From Mya arenaria (Eukaryota > Mollusca > Bivalvia > Myida > Myidae), in the NCBI RefSeq assembly GCF_026914265.1, contig NC_069126.1:41265237-41329236 (forward strand): 64,000 nucleotides of DNA. The letters are read 5' to 3'. Made by a program: the position numbers and the translations under genes. Below are positions 22,440 to 34,241 of this stretch, piece by piece (the stretch's first letter is position 1; each line of letters starts with the position of its first letter). The notes beneath the pieces were generated by a model. It searched no databases. It saw only the letters and a list, made by a program, of their open reading frames with translations, and was not told the DNA's origin.

Positions 22440-24660
22440 GCCATTGATAAAGTATTTCTGACGGTCCAATTATTTTGATGGTTACCTTTTCTGGCCAGGC
22501 TACTTTGTTTTAATATGATATTTGCACCACATCTCGAAGAATACCTCGCACCTGTGGCGAGTGGCGATGATTTTAAGGACCCACTCCGTTGTCACGAACG
22601 ATCTGATCAGATGGACAGGATGACCCGAGATTAGAAATCAAAAGGGGCTGTTTTACCCATACGTTGGGTGCAGCAAAGTCAGGCCGCAAGGGACCACCAC
22701 TGCCAAAGTTGTCATCATTGACTGCGTTCAGGCCTCCACTGCAGTCAGTTGCGAATGTGCCAAACTTTCAGGCCGTCCCCCTTAACGAGCAACACTTTTC
22801 CGGCAACGAGGGTCATTGCCTGATATCTACTGGTCAGGTCGATGGTGGGATACCTTGCACAAGTCTCATGGTTCCTTATGGGGCAGACAATACTTTCCGA
22901 TCAACCCAAACCAAGAATCCAATCGCCGTTACCTAAGATTGATTATTTCAAACCGCCGCAGACATTCCTCGTAATCCAGTGGTGCAGCCAGATGTGCCGC
23001 TGAGGGTGACGCCAACCCTTACAAACCCGAAAAACAAACGAAAGTGAAAGGCAGACGACCCAGCACCCACCCCTTGCCTTGATGAGAGGTCTCCTGAGCT
23101 GGTAACGTAATGCCAACCCTTCAGGACCTTACTGGCCCGCATTTCCTTGGAAAAACATTAAAATGCGATGAAAAACCATGAGGTAAACCTGAGAAGCCTA
23201 CCCAACTGAATGAGGCTTACCCGACCAGACCTCTATGGAAAGCAGCATTACTTTCTAGGTTTGGTAGAATTTGCAAGGCATAACACGTAAACAACGAATT
23301 GTACAGGATTGAGCGGAAGGTCAATCATTTGAAACAAGGCATTACGGAAAAGGAAACTCTAGACGTGAGGATGATAGTAAAAGACCAATGAAGACCATGG
23401 TCAACAAGAATAAGTAAAGGAAAAAGGAAAATCGCCTTTATAAGGGGGGACCAATGTTGTGTCCAGATCTTTTGACACTTCATGAAGATACCTAAATTTC
23501 AAGCTAATATTTTTATTGTTATTAAAGTTAATGTTTATCGGCCTGAAAATTATAAATATTGACATATTTTATTGAAAGTGATTTAATTCTTTACTTACCC
23601 CATTCCATTTAAAGCATGTGGACATTCGGAGGGGTGAATTATCATTCACTGACTCTTGATTCGCATATGTCAAAAGTGCAGGTAGACTTTAACCCACCTG
23701 GTAATTACACGCATTTAGTGAACTTCATTCAAGATAAACATGCTTTAAGATTTAAAACGTTCAATTATAGCTACCTTCGATATGTTGGTATAAAAATGCA
23801 TTTGTTTTCCCCACTGCGACGTTATCCTTATTTCTTGCATTTATTGATTGTAATTTTTCTGTACTCGCACAATATTTATGTTTACATTCCGAGAGTTCAG
23901 GGCCTTTCTTTGCATCAGTAGCAAACTTATGCAAGATGACTGCCATTAATTTCTGAAAACGTTCTTTTTTTTGTGGCGGTCACATGACTGTCAATTTGTT
24001 GGCATTGCAATCATTTTGGTATAAAAACGTCACGATTGTCGTTGGCAGTCAGTCAGAGTCAGGCATTTGTTTAAAGCAGAACCACGTTATGTTTGATAAA
24101 GTAATAAGGCTAAGTTTTAACTGAAATAATAACGATAGTATCATTATTGTACTGCTTAATATATAGTTACTCAGCAGGCATAAAACTTAAGTGGCCTTGT
24201 ATAATTTAAACATTTATTCGTGTGTGTTTTAAAACGTTCAATAACATTTATATAGCATTAACACAGCATACATGTATTGAATGTAACAAGTACATAAACT
24301 GTAGTGAGCAAGTAAGGTGACTTGTGTTTGTTATCGCGCTTAAATTGACACACCAGAACAATCTGAAAATTATGTTATAGTGCAGAAATAACATCGCGAC
24401 GGATTCATGGTTAATATGACTAATATATTATATTACATACCATAAATACGGTATTACGGAACTTGCGCACAAGCGAAAGACGTAGTGTTGAGTGACCCTT
24501 TATACATATTTTGATAAAAAAACATATAATTACTGTATGAACAATTGTACTCAGTTCGAGTGTTGTTTAACCTTATATAATAAAACTGTCAAACTGTCGG
24601 TCACCTGAGAGCAAAACATAGCTTGTTAGCAGAGCTCAGAAGAAGTTGAAACTGAATATT
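22440..24660 (+). mobile_element. Possible LTR-retrotransposon fossil (fragment)
   Basis: About 22500-23440 is less AT-rich than its surroundings and does not resemble the host genes. It ends in a purine run, AAGGGGGG, followed by TGTTGTG. Further on are a TATAAAAA near 24020 and an AATAAA near 24584, an order that would fit a polypurine tract and a single LTR. The 12745-12830 region shares a short stretch with 22500-22555. No second LTR or recognisable polymerase was found. If it is such an element it is an incomplete and broken old copy. The family is unassigned, and age cannot be judged from one end. Confidence 0.25.
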
Positions 24661-25850
24661 GTGTAATAGCTGGTGTCCACAAATATTTGTGTCAAGAACA
24701 TTTCACTAGCGTGAAACAAGCGTAAGCCCGCTGCAATATATCACTGCACAACTGTACTGTTTGATTAACACAACATATGCACATTAAATAGATCATGCTA
24801 AAGAATTTTAATTGAAATATTTGAAGACACATTTCTGTCACATTTCTGTAGCTTAAATGTCACACTTCATCCACAGTTTTAATGGCAAACGTTCTTTGAA
24901 TGCTTTGTACATTGTACACAACTTATTCGTTACATGGCTAATTTATTTCAAAGCGAATGGTGAATCGGGAATATGGTGATTGTTCTATTCAAACTGTTGA
25001 CAAATTGACCAAAATCCCTGTCAAAATGTAAAATGGAATAGAAACCAAAACCGTGACCAATGTCCTAACTAGTACCACTCATGTAAAATACTAACTTGTA
25101 TCTGTTTAAGTGTTAAGGCTCGTTATGATAACTTTTGGGGGTAATATTTTATTGTTTTGATTTAAATTAATATTTGCTAGGATTAAAACTCATTTTATCA
25201 TTAACTTGTTAAGTGTTAATATGCATACATATGATAACACTGTATTTAGAATGAATTTATCAAATGTTTACCATTTGTGATATATCTCTACTAAGATTTT
25301 GATTATTGTTATTTTACGTCATATATTTTTTACGCCGATAATTCTAATTTTTTTGCAATCATCGTTTGCTCTATGTTCAATGACTATCATCCTTTGACAT
25401 TAGGCCGATATTTTTCATCGTTTGTCGCATATAAGGCATAATAAGGGTGTACCCCAAAAAATGAAACTCGCCTTCGCCATCTCCTACATTTAAAAATGGA
25501 TAGTTGTAGTATTTGTTTTATTTTGAGCTATCGCTCCAATCTATTTCGGCCAATATCCGGAGGGTAAAAAAGAACCTGTGGGCTCACGTCGTTGAAGAAA
25601 TAAAATTTATAATTTTTGAATAAAGAGTCATATATGGTTGCATTTAACTCTATATAATAATATCTGCAATTGTTGAAAAAATGTTATGTGCGTTTTCCAA
25701 TACAATCGTAATAAAACAAAGAACACTCTTAACAAGATTTTCTGTTACATTCGGTTATTATTATATGAACATCAAAGAAACAAACACTCAAAATATGTTC
25801 ATTATTTCGTTCTTTTGTTAATATTTAAACAAAAAGGAAACAAACACTCA
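24661..25850. other. No gene recognised
   Basis: Very AT-rich sequence. No exon, RNA gene or clear repeat is seen before the signal-peptide frame at 25855. Confidence 0.4.
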
Positions 25851-25854
25851 TAAC

Positions 25855-26360
25855 ATGTTTATTATAATTTTCATAGTGGTTAATTTGCCTCATGTCGGTA
25901 GTTGCGATATCGAATCTAATAATCACGCTAATCAGTTGCACCATGATAATACAAATGTGAACAATATGGACAAAAAAAAGCCAAATATTTATTTACTGTT
26001 ATACGACTGAAGGTAAACGGATCCAAGCCTGACAAAACAACAACTACAAGATTTCAACATTAATTTGTCCAAACATTAAACCGTTATGCCTATCGAAAGC
26101 CTAAAACAAGTTAAAAACAATAAAGCAAGTAAAGAAAATATAAACTTAAATTAAACATTAAGTACTCAACGCCAAGATACAATCAATATCAATGAATGAA
26201 TGCAGACGGAGTAACAGTTGTAACTACGCCAAGTTACTATTCAATACGACTAGACACTAATGCAGTATATAGTACACACGTTAGGAAAAGGACGGGAATT
26301 TTGCCCAAATTTGAGCGCCTGGAGTTAAAAGCTAAAATGCGTTTCGGTAAATGCTATCAA
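25855..26360 (+). pseudogene. Small signal-peptide frame beyond gene E (copy 1)
   Basis: At 25855 MFIIIFIVVNLPHVGSC reads as a signal peptide and is followed by DIESNNHANQ and NTNVNNMDK before a stop. At 26196 a second conserved frame reads MNADGVTVVTTPSYYSI. Both segments recur in order beyond gene B (41910, 42358) and gene C (50853, 51298). They are opposite in strand to the receptor tails. It may be a two-exon remnant of a small secreted or receptor gene. Function is unknown, and this copy lacks the splice donor seen in copy 3. Confidence 0.35.
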
Positions 26361-29169
26361 TACAATTGACATTAACATATGATTGGGATGATAGATAAGG
26401 ATACATTTTTAGTGATACGTCAATATTTTGATCAGTTACTAAATCGGTTATATAGCACGGATATAATTTGCATCCGGTGCGTTTGTTCGACGGTCTCTGT
26501 CGGCGGATGGGGTATCCACATAGTCGTAGTGGCTGACATTCTCGTTTGAACGGACTTTGTTATCTTCCATATCCAATAGTGGTGGTTCGTCTTTGTTCTC
26601 TATGGCTTTTGCAGAAACTCCTCTCCTCAAATGTAAATAAAGCTGTTTTTAATAAATATCATACACATGAAACGATACAAACACTTCTATGGTTTACTAA
26701 AATTATATCCATGAAAAGGGAATTGATGACAATAGTGTTTGAACAAATTGTGAGTAACATGATATTATTATTACGAGGCACAAACAAAACCTAATTATCT
26801 TGGCAAATTGCCATATAAATGTTATAGTTATGCTGATGTTGTACGGTACCTCGCACAATCACATGCAACCCTCGGTTGTTTCTAACAACACGATATCACA
26901 ATTGGTGTATGAAACCGCTTCGCTCTCGAGTGGTATGAAGCCACTGAAGGTTTTAGCTACGAAATGTGTATATAGTGTATCTCATCCTGATCATGTAAAC
27001 GCTCCACACCAATGGTAAAACGTCATTCAAGGACATGGTCAAATGAATTTGAATACGTGTGATACAAGAATACAAGAATCAATTGCAGGTTCAATAATTA
27101 TAACGTAATATTAAACGACAAACAACATCGATATGAAATTGAATTAGGAACCCTGAGGTAGAACGATAGAGTGTTCTTAGTCAAGAAGACATACTATTTG
27201 GATGGTTATACTTTACAGAACTCTTACTAGATTGTGTAGCGCAGTTGTCTCTAAATTAGACTGAACATCATCGTACACATGTGCACCTCGCTCTTTACCT
27301 GCAGTTCTTCTTCGGCGTAGAAGCGTTTCATAAACTGTGTCAAAGAATTGAAAAGAAACAAATGTTCCGAAAGACTCGACGTCATTCTTTCACTCATCAT
27401 AATTTCAATTCAATTATGTAAACGTGAACAATTCATGTATTTCCTTTTTAGCGGACATGATAAGCTTAATTAAGCGATGTTACCAATTTTAAGAAATATG
27501 TGGAGCTCGTTACTCTAAATACATTTTTCACATAAGAATATATACAATAATGATCGGTCCAAGATTCACTGAAAAGCATCAACGTTATATACATGTTAGG
27601 TGTGTGTACGTTTGTGCATTTTTTGTACTTCCGATCCATATGCCATTGAGAGATTACAGAAATTGCATTGTGTGTTGAACATGATTCCGTAGCTTCCATT
27701 GTACTATTGGTAAAGTGAAATTAATTTTGCAATATCGATTAAACAATTTTCACTTCCCTTCAATTGAGATTGTTCGTATGTAGAGACAGGTTGTGCTCAT
27801 TTTAGCAGTGAGGTTATATACATATATGACCCTAGTTAGACCAACATAATTAAATTTGTGAGTGGACACTTGAGTTCACTTGAATTGGCATCCCTATCCG
27901 TCACAGATAAGTGAAAACGAGTTCACCTTCAGTTTTGATGAATTAATTAGATGATATTTCTTAATAAATTATTGTGACCAATGACCGAGGAAAATATATG
28001 CATCGATTTAATTATGTTTTCAAAGTCTAATTTTCAGTTAAAGAACCTGCACAATTACCATGATGTTTGCATCGCCTACATAGAGGTCCGGTTAACGTTG
28101 CTAGTGTTAAACCTGCAATTGTTCCCGATACGGCGTAAATGACCGGCTTATACCACTGTTGGGTAACATCTTGTGCAGGGTTGGCTGTTACTTCTGGAAT
28201 CAGACAAGTACTCCATTTTGACAAGAACGATAATGTTATTATATTGTTTTGTTCATTATTAATAATTGTATTTATTGCAATTTTATGGATTACAAGTAAT
28301 ACCAATTACCGTACCTTGAAAAGGTACAATTCATTGTGTATGTTTATAATACACCATCAAGAATATAACATCAATCAAATTAGGTAAACTTCATTCAAAT
28401 TTGTATTTGCAGTGTTTACCTAAAACAATCTTAATTACCATTTGGAGTTATCTTATTTATTTCTTGGACCTTGATGTTATCATCGGAGGGTAGAAACACT
28501 GTAAAACATCTCACTATCTTGGCATTCGATACATAAAAGATACATTAAGGTTCCAATTATCTCATATTTGTATATAAATAATCACAATAACCGGTGTTTC
28601 AGACGTTCACTGTGTGGATTTTACTACTCTACTAATTTTAAAGAATTGACTGTCTCAATCAGAAATAATGTTAAAATTGAAAACAAAAATAGAAAAAAAA
28701 ACTAACAAAAGGTAAAGAATGGAATGTACAACTCAGATTTTAGTTCAAGTGACATTTGCAAGAAGTATTGATGCGATGCTTTGTTGTGGTAGCATTTAAA
28801 TGTATATTTGAAACGTTATGTACAAACCCTTTGCCAATGAGTTAAAAACTGTCAATACATGTCTTAAAAGCTCGTCTGATTTCCATGCGCTGCAAATGTA
28901 TATCTTCTTTTCATTTCCCGTATAATTCAGTGTCAACAGGCATTCCTCTGTTTGTTTACAAGTCTTTATTTCAGTTTTAATTTCATCTTCCCACCGAAGC
29001 GTCCATAGTCCTGTAACATTGCAGTCATCAACAAAACATTTGACGGTTACCTTCATATGTGGATGTAAATCAAGAGGTGATGTCGTGTTCAAAAACAGAG
29101 TCGGACAACCTGAAATAAAGTGTTGAAATTTTAAGAAGGTAACATAAAAGAATAAAATACCGAGTGAAG

Positions 29170-29296
29170 AAAAAAACACTACTTATCATTCTATAAAGAC
29201 GAACAGTAAGTTCTATCAGTAATAAAACTACAATTGTTTCCGATACTGCCTTAATGACCGACGTACGCCACTCTAGGATAATAACTAGTGCTTCTG
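29170..29296 (-). pseudogene. Decayed upstream TM exon in gene E
   Basis: After TTTGCAG it reads EALVIILEWRTSVIKAVSET and resembles the active TM exon (QQWYKPVIYAVSGT), but the donor GT has become AT (ATG then ATAAGT). It lies between D6a and D6b. A homologous decayed exon with stops is in gene C at about 54568-54437. Confidence 0.65.
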
Positions 29297-31401
29297 CAAA
29301 AATATAACATTTGCTGTGCAAGTACTCCAGTTTAGAAAGTTTGGTTTTGTAACTATCCTGTTTGGTAACTTTATAATTTTATTTATTGCATTGTATTTCT
29401 TATATTCAAAATAATACCAACTAACGTACCTTGTAAAGGTCAAAGAAATTGTGTAAGCTTCATGAACACAGTTAAAAACTACCAACAATCAAATTAGGTT
29501 AAACTGCATTCAAATTAGCATTCACAGTCTCGTAAATTGCTTAAGGCAACTGTATTAAACACAGTAAATAAAAATGATCTCAATTATATCATGAACCTTC
29601 ATATTACCTGCCGAAGGTGGTGGCTTCTTAAATAAACTCTTGATATATTGCCATTCGTAACGGACATTTTGTTGTCAGTTGTCTCCAGTTTGGATACATA
29701 TTCAATAACAATAATTGCAATAACTGAAGCTACAGCCCTTAACTATGTGGATTTTTACACTGCTGTCAAAAAACTGTCTCTCTCAGTCAGAATAAATTTT
29801 AAAATATGATGAATATTAAAAAAGGAATCAATGAAAAAAGATATGAAGTAAAATATTCTTTTCATTTATCGTGCCATTGGCGCAAAATGATTGACGCCTG
29901 GTGTTGGTATCATTTAAAATATATTTTAAATCGTTTCTAACAAACCCTCTGTCCTTGTGTATAAATTGTCAATGAATTTCTCAGAAGCTCGTTTAATTGC
30001 CATGTGCTGCAAATGTATATCTTCTCTTCATTTCCCGTATAATTCAGTGTCAACAAGCATTCCTGTGTTTGTTTACAAGTCGTTATTTCAGTCTTATTTT
30101 CATCTTCCCACCGAAGCGTCCATTGCCCTTTAATATTGCATTCATCAACAAAACATTTGACGGTCACTGAATTATTCGGATACAAGGTAATAGGTGATGT
30201 CGTGTTCAAATTAAGAGTCGGTCTACCTGAGATGTGGTGTTATATAGTGGAAATACCCAGTCAAAAGAAAACAATAATTATCACACATATGAAGATAACT
30301 TTTAGTGTATTCCTGTTCCTGATGCACATTTTTTTAAAGGAAAAGACATAAGCCTTATGAAATAGTTTGATGAATTGTATTCTGAGGGGCAATTGGCATA
30401 AAGACATGAGACAGTCTTTTTTTGAACTGCTTTTGCAGTTTATAAATATAGATTGTATAAGAATACGATCAGATCAGAAAAAATTCGATTCCCAATGTTA
30501 TTTAAAACGACAATTGGCAGAATTGTGTTTTAAAATAGATTTCTGAATGAACGATGGCTTTCTTAAAATATTGATCATTAAAAAGATGATATTTGATGGT
30601 TTCAGTGTAACATCGTATTCTATTTCACAATTGGCATACACACATATTGTCACGAGTGGCGAAGTCACCTGTGAACATTTAGTTTTCAATATGATCACGA
30701 GTCAAATACAATACGATCTTACGCTGAAGTCAAGAAATGTTCTGTTTCTCTTTTGCTTATTTTATGAGATGTATTAGTTTTTTGTTTGTTTGTTGTTGTT
30801 TTTTAAAACCTTTTTTAAAAAGGAGTGCTTTCTATGACGCTACCCGTGGGACGCCCCTAACGTAAAACTAAAGCTGATGACGTAGCTGTCCATTTTCTAT
30901 TTCTTAATCGTTAAGATAAGTTCATCGACCATTTGTTTATAGTTGGTGAAAATTAAAAGGTCGAACCTGTTAGCAAAACAATTGCAGATACTCATTGGGT
31001 AAATTACTTTCAGTTTTAGAGTTTGTTTCATGATACATAGGTAGTCAGTCACCCCACACTGTCAGAAAGCAGTCTGATTCGCTTGAAGACAGGTCGTTTA
31101 CCAGGTAAAGAGTGATGACCGTGCTGCTAAGTTGTTAACTATTGAGGCATGCATGTGTGGGGTAAAATATTCATCAGTTAACATTTTAATTGCTGTGTCA
31201 ATTTTAGGAAAGTTCGTTTCACGTATTGCAACGACAAACAGGTCAACAAGATATTAGAACGATGTTGTTCTCGTCTGTGGTTTATTTTCTATAAAAACAA
31301 ATATTCGAACTTTAAGCTTCAAAGTTCAATAAAACTTTTGAAAAAAAACACCATTTTTTTAATAAACGGTAAGTTGTCTATTTCCAAATATATCTTTATT
31401 T

Positions 31402-34241
31402 AAACTCATGCAACCTTTTTTTAAATTTCAAATTATTTGGGGGGAGCATTTTTAATTCAAAAGTTACGTGTTAAGTTTTCATGAAGGGGAAGTTACTACA
31501 ATGGATTTTATTTTATAAAAGAATCGGTAATACAGATTTTAAGATATATTTGTTCTAACTATTGTTAGGAGAAGGTAAAACACCTGAAATGAAAAAAAAA
31601 ATATGATAATACATCAGTACAATACGGAAGACGGACACTTTGGGAGATGATTGTACATTAGAAAAGACGTCACGGTTCGATTGGTTGTGTGAACGAAATT
31701 CGACAAATAAGTCAGATTCAGATTAAGTACGTTCCTGTAAAAGATACTGTGTCAATTATATTGAAATGAGATGAAAAATGATCGCATCTTGTGGAACATG
31801 TTATTGTTCCCGCGGCCATGTCTTTTGTCACTTTGTAAAGCACGTTGGAAAAAGAACGGCTACCCTCACTGTCACCATTCGTCCAATTGTTACTCTGAAT
31901 GTATCTCAAATTATCGTTGTCGCTTGACCATTTAATCGTGCAAGGTTGATCTGATTCATTTGTTTGACAAGACATATCTAAGAAATAGGCAGAAATATTG
32001 TTGTTGTAGTCATGTGCTTTGTTTACGGACATCGAAATACCAGTTGGGGGAACTGAAATGGAAAAAGAGAAAATACGGTTCATAAATGTTTTGTAGTATC
32101 AGATGTCTGAAACCTAAGTGTATTTCCTATGCTATTTAACACAAGCGTCGGCAGATATCTGTACTGAAATCATATGATATATGAAACCCATTCTTTTAAG
32201 GGAGTAATGTTACTTCATACATATTGGTAGTGATTAGTATTCAATATTATAGACTAAATATTGTGGATTGATATCGTCATCTGCTAAATATTTAAAGCAT
32301 GTAAAATATAACATATGGAAGTATATTTCTATAGTACAGTTTTTCGACTTGAGTTATACTTAGATTATATGAACGCAGGTGCATTTTATAAAAGTACGAT
32401 GTTCATCTATTTAAAAGTAGGTACAATTCATAATAACACACTGAGTACCAATTCGAATGTAGATGCATGCTACCGATTGAACCGTCTTGGTGTATTTGAT
32501 TGTTGAGTTGTACATACTATTCAGTTGCATCGAATGCATGTTCAACAAAGCTATAAAGACAGAATGCAACAAATTCTTACAATTAAACACTGTATTCAAA
32601 CTTGATATCAATCCCATTAGACTTACATTCCATATTAATCGTATGGCATACTGCCACATTTTAAATACCAAAATCGTATTTGCTTTTCCTGGTGAAGCAC
32701 ATATCCTTTCCATTCCATAGTTTGTTAGTCTTTGTCGTCGATGCTGTGCTGGTAAACGTATGAGAAGATCCATTAAATAAATCGATGTGTTGAACATTTG
32801 CTAGCAAAACTTCGCCAATGCGTAGTTCTATTGCCGGAGCAGGGACAGCATTTCACACTTCACATATTGATGAAGAGCTTTCTCCAAAAAGAAATTCAGG
32901 AACAGTTAGTACGGGCTTACCTTTCTCTGCGATTAACTTAATGAGTTTTAACAAAATCGAAAATAATGCGCGCTCCAATGATATTAAACTCCTTAAAATA
33001 ACAATTCATAGCAATACACTATGTATCTTCTTCTAGCTAACCTACGTTACATAGAATGCCGTGCACCACGTATGGTGTTTCAAGGGCTGCATTTGAAACT
33101 AGGCATGTCACATTCCGTCTCGACAATCCATCCATTAGTTGATGAACGTTTTGGAAACGGTATAAGCCTGTGTTACATTCACTTTCAGCAAGAACAAATG
33201 AATCCTGGCCAAATAAAAGTACTACTTGTACGGGTTCTGTTCCATTTTCAGTTTTGCAACATAAATGCATCCTGTTGTATTAAAGGCAACAGATTTTGGA
33301 CCGATGACTTGATGACTCGGTGGCTCTGAAAAAAATATTTAAATCACTTTGCTGTTCATGTCTTTATTACCTGGCGACATTAATTATCCTTCTTGTATTT
33401 ATATAACTCCTTTTTATTCCAAACTATTCCAAAACAAAACCATTATTTAAAAGTCAAAATACTCATCTCTTTCTTCGAAGTTAAAAAATGTCAATATGTA
33501 AAAATATTCAGAACCTATTTTCTGTTCCCAAGGAACTTCTCGTAGCTGTATGGAATGGAAAAGGAATGTGTTGCACCAGGACAAGAAACGATGACATTGG
33601 TGCAGCAGATGATTCCATTTGCAAAAACATCAGTATAAAATGTAAGTTTCATTAGCGTATTTTGCATATAAAATACTATTAATTTGGTTTATGACAATCG
33701 TTTCAAAATGAAACGTATGATCAAATCATTTTTGTCGTATGCTCATTGATAAGATGTAGGTGGAAACATAAACATTATTGATGATTGTCAAGTATTTGTA
33801 CATGTGTTCAGTTATAGAAGATTTAAAAGTATTTTGTAACTACACTTTAAGACTACTCCATACAAATGATGTATTTTGTTCTATCGAAGGATCCTTCTTC
33901 CAGAATCTAGTTCTAGCTCGTCTGTTCAAAGAGTAAGGAGGCTATTCCACTCGCCCGGCGTCTACGTAACCGGTTAAAGTTGAAGGGCAAGTTTACCTTC
34001 CTTTAATTCGCATCACACATTACATAACTCCATATTACTAGTATCCTAAATACAAATTATGACCCCAGATTGACTTATGAACTGAGTTTAACGTTTTAGG
34101 GCACATTGTGTCTAAAAATAGAAAAAAAAATGATGAGTATTTAAGAACTTAAGTTAGGGTTGAAAATTGTGATAAAACTTGATCTATATGAAGAGTTTAT
34201 GGAGATCTTTCCTTGGAGTGCGTTTTCGGATCCCTAGGGTC
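31402..34241. repeat. Recent 2.84-kb tandem duplication, unit 1
   Basis: Unit 1 (31402-34241) and unit 2 (34242-37060) run head to tail and are almost identical. They share the D3, D4 and D5 exons, introns, a D2 scrap and a plus-strand D4 fragment. The unit starts AAACT.ATGCAACC and ends in GGGTCAA or TGGTCAA. Differences are scattered single bases and short indels. Confidence 0.95.
33551..33641 (+). pseudogene. Inverted D4 half-exon at an inversion junction (unit 1)
   Basis: Reads WNGKGMCCTRTRNDDIGA, then ADDSICKNISIK and a GTAAGTTT donor: the 3' half of a D4 exon on the plus strand. It abuts, head to head, a scrap of D2 on the minus strand (33463-33538). The same junction is at 36378. Confidence 0.85.

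Noticed and set aside
22664-22936. 90-residue plus-strand frame in a less AT-rich patch
   Set aside because: It has no recognisable domain and lies in what may be an old mobile-element fragment, so it is not called as a host gene.
32411-32797. 128-residue minus-strand frame across D4 of gene E (repeated at 35248-35634)
   Set aside because: It runs through the intron in the wrong frame. The homologous exon in gene C is read in a different frame with proper splice sites.
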